Part shown: piece by piece, positions 62,530-64,000 of the stretch | Numbering within the stretch: the first letter of the stretch is position 1 | Layout: each line of letters begins with the position of its first letter | From: Macrosteles quadrilineatus | Taxonomy: Eukaryota > Arthropoda > Insecta > Hemiptera > Cicadellidae | NCBI RefSeq assembly: GCF_028750875.1 | Contig: NW_026542599.1 | Location: forward strand, 48,827,347-48,891,346 | Reading direction: 5' to 3' | Length of the DNA: 64,000 nucleotides | Translations under genes and position numbers: made by a program | The notes under the pieces: generated by a model | Told to the model about the DNA's origin: nothing | What the model saw: the letters and a program-made list of their open reading frames with translations, nothing else | Databases searched by the model: none

Positions 62530-64000
62530 GTTAGCCATAGGCCTTTAGAACAGATTAGGGATTTTCAGGTTCTTTTTATCAGATAGAGTGTTAGGAAGAT
62601 AGTTCAAAAATTATTATATTACAAACACATTATTAGTTATGATAGGTTAGTATCAGGCCCTCCTCTACAAGACATCTTCGAGTGGATCTTCAAATTCAAG
62701 ATGCTTCATTTTGTGTGTGTGTAGTTATGTATTTCCATGCCCAGTTTCAAATCATCATATATATTGTTGCACGAACATACAAATGAATGTCGATTTGACG
62801 CGATTTCAGATATAAGTCATAAAGTTGGATAGTTGATTTGGTTGTTAATATAAGTTTAAAGAATCAGAAGAAGAAAAACAACAAGAAAATCATGCATAAA
62901 AAAGCAGGCGTAAGTTGTGTAGTTTTACATAAATTAAAATTTTATATTTGTTCTAATAAATAGGTGTTATTGATACGCCTTCTTTAAGTTAGGGGGTAGT
63001 TTTAGGATAGACATATATATTTTGTGCTAAGTGTATTATTAAGATATTTTTTCAGTAGCCTGGTAAAAGTTTTAGAAGTTTAACCATGAAAAGCAATAAT
63101 ATAACTCTCAAGGGTTATCTACTTAAGCAAAGCCAGTAAGTGGGGGGATATGGGGACATCAATTGACCAAATCAAATCAGTCTATATACAGGGTGTCACA
63201 AAAAAGTGTGATGGGCTATACAGGACCTAATTCTACATGCAAAAATAAGTCAAAAATGAAGAATAAAATTTTTTGGATTTCGGCTTAGTTTAGCCGTAAT
63301 CCGCCATTTTGTTTTTTGGGGAAAATATTTATTATTTCAAAATCCCTTTGAGATATTTTTACGAAAATTGGCAAAACTGTTTACACTATAGTAAGTAACA
63401 TTTATAAAAAAAAAATATTATTTCAACTTTCCAAATTTCAAAATGGCGGCTGTTTAAATTTTTTAATGCCAAATTTCATGAAAACCGGTACATAAATTAA
63501 AATTTTGTAAGACACAAAAGCTATAGTATTTTTTATGACAAATCCAACAAAACAAAAATGAATAAAATCGGTTCATAAATAAAGAAGCTGTGTTTATTTT
63601 AGTAATTTAGACTGAAATTACTTAATACGTTACATAAATTATTACATTACATTTAATACATTTTAATATTAATAATTTCAGTCTAAATTACTAAAATAAA
63701 CACAGCTTCTTTATTTATGAACCGATTTTATTAATTTTTGTTTTGTTGGATTAGTTATAATAAATACTAAAACTTTTGTGTCTTACAAAATTTTAATTTA
63801 AGTACCGGTTTTCATGAAATTTGGCATTAAAAAATTCAAACGGCCGCCATTTTGAAATTTCGAAAGTTAAAATAATAATTTTTTTTATAAATGTTACTTA
63901 CTATAGTGTGAACAATTTTGCCAAGTTTCGTAAAAATATCTCAAAGGGATTTTAAAATAATAAATATTTTCCCCAAAAAACAAAATGGCGGATTACGGCT
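62530..64000 (+). repeat. Array unit, copy 18 (partial, interrupted by an element)
   Basis: The first ~660 bp follow copies 14, 15 and 17 (ATCAGAAGAAG, AAAAGCAGGCG, GGGGGGATATGG) without the 16 bp deletion. At TCTATATA the unit is interrupted by a palindromic element starting at 63189. The rest of the unit is expected beyond the window, if the array continues after the element. Confidence 0.93.
63189..64000. mobile_element. Second palindromic element with CAGGGTG end (truncated by window)
   Basis: Begins CAGGGTGTCACAAAAAAGTG after TCTATATA, where other copies continue GGTACC. The left arm is mirrored from 63673 onward about a centre near 63646, for example AGTAATTTAGACTGAAATTA against TAATTTCAGTCTAAATTACT. 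The last bases of the window, CAAAATGGCGGATTACGGCT, mirror those at 63292-63311, so the element should end about 100 bp past the window. It shares only the terminal CAGGGTG and TA target with the element in copy 11 and is a different family. No transposase is visible. Confidence 0.82.

Larger units (their letters stand above)
1..64000 (+). repeat. Macrosatellite: head-to-tail array of ~3.4 kb units
   Basis: The same AT-rich sequence recurs in one orientation from end to end, and no non-repeat sequence separates the copies. Counting from GTTAGCCATAGGCC, the spacings are 3413, 3422, 3416, 3415, 3412, 4254, 3413, 3420, 3415, 3414, 4585, 4253, 4246, 3413, 3396, 4230 and 3412 bp, followed by a partial copy. 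The larger spacings are fully explained by an 836 bp segment (four copies) or a transposable element (one copy). Both array ends lie outside the window. Copy-specific variants show that the copies are real separate units, not one unit duplicated by software. No gene family known to be tandemly repeated (rDNA, 5S, histone, snRNA) was recognised inside the unit. Confidence 0.97.

Noticed and set aside
1..64000. Ribosomal, 5S, histone or snRNA gene cluster
   Set aside because: These are the usual kilobase-scale tandem arrays, but I found no conserved rRNA core, no histone-length frames and no U1/U2-like sequence in the unit.
1..64000. CRISPR array or prokaryotic operon
   Set aside because: The repeats are kilobases long without spacer-sized unique segments, and there are no bacterial-type genes or ribosome binding sites. 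AT-rich noncoding sequence with GT-AG signals is eukaryotic in character.
1..64000. Pure assembly artefact
   Set aside because: Copies carry private substitutions, indels and insertions in consistent mosaic patterns, which artificial duplication of one unit would not produce. The exact copy number could still be wrong.

Overview
The window is almost entirely one head-to-tail tandem array from a eukaryotic, probably insect, genome. It holds 17 complete copies and one truncated copy of an AT-rich unit of about 3.4 kb. Copy starts, taken at the motif GTTAGCCATAGGCC, are 1, 3414, 6836, 10252, 13667, 17079, 21333, 24746, 28166, 31581, 34995, 39580, 43833, 48079, 51492, 54888, 59118 and 62530. All copies lie in one orientation and differ by scattered substitutions, small indels and four kinds of larger event. 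No intact protein gene, rRNA, tRNA or histone gene was recognised. The insect assignment is an inference from two large fold-back elements with CAGGGTG ends and TA target duplications, whose arms carry ATGGCGG / CCGCCAT motifs, set in intergenic-type AT-rich sequence.

Layout. Copies 1-5, 7-10, 14, 15 and 17 are the short form (3396-3422 bp). Copies 6, 12, 13 and 16 are the long form (4230-4254 bp) and carry the same extra 836 bp segment, which itself contains a 356 bp fold-back element. Copy 11 (4585 bp) is a short-form copy interrupted by a 1173 bp palindromic element at a TA. Copy 18 is interrupted at 63189 by a second, different palindromic element that runs off the window end. Shared variants show two levels of higher-order structure: copies 2-3-4 correspond to 7-8-9 and copy 6 to copy 12, while copies 13-14-15 correspond to 16-17-18. 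Several copies are mosaics, consistent with unequal crossing-over or gene conversion.

Inside the unit. About 1.1 kb of AT-rich sequence is followed by a GC-richer block (1144-1419 in copy 1) ending at a strong donor-like GTAAGT. After that come two diverged, paralogous exon-like modules on the + strand. Module A (1897-2028) has TTTCAG before it and GAG|GTAATT after it, then a TTGTTGCAG acceptor-like site and a block ending at CG|GTAACT. Module B (from 2968) has TTTTAG before it and, in long copies only, the same GAG|GTAATT donor and a TTTTTGCAG acceptor. The 836 bp that short copies lack starts with GT and ends with CAG, so short copies look as if an intron had been precisely removed. A deletion between two CAGG tetranucleotides would give the same junction. 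The reading frames of these modules are broken on the + strand, and substitutions in the short ORFs are mostly amino-acid changing. The best reading is a macrosatellite derived from a duplicated gene fragment, possibly transcribed as spliced noncoding RNA, rather than a cluster of functional protein genes.
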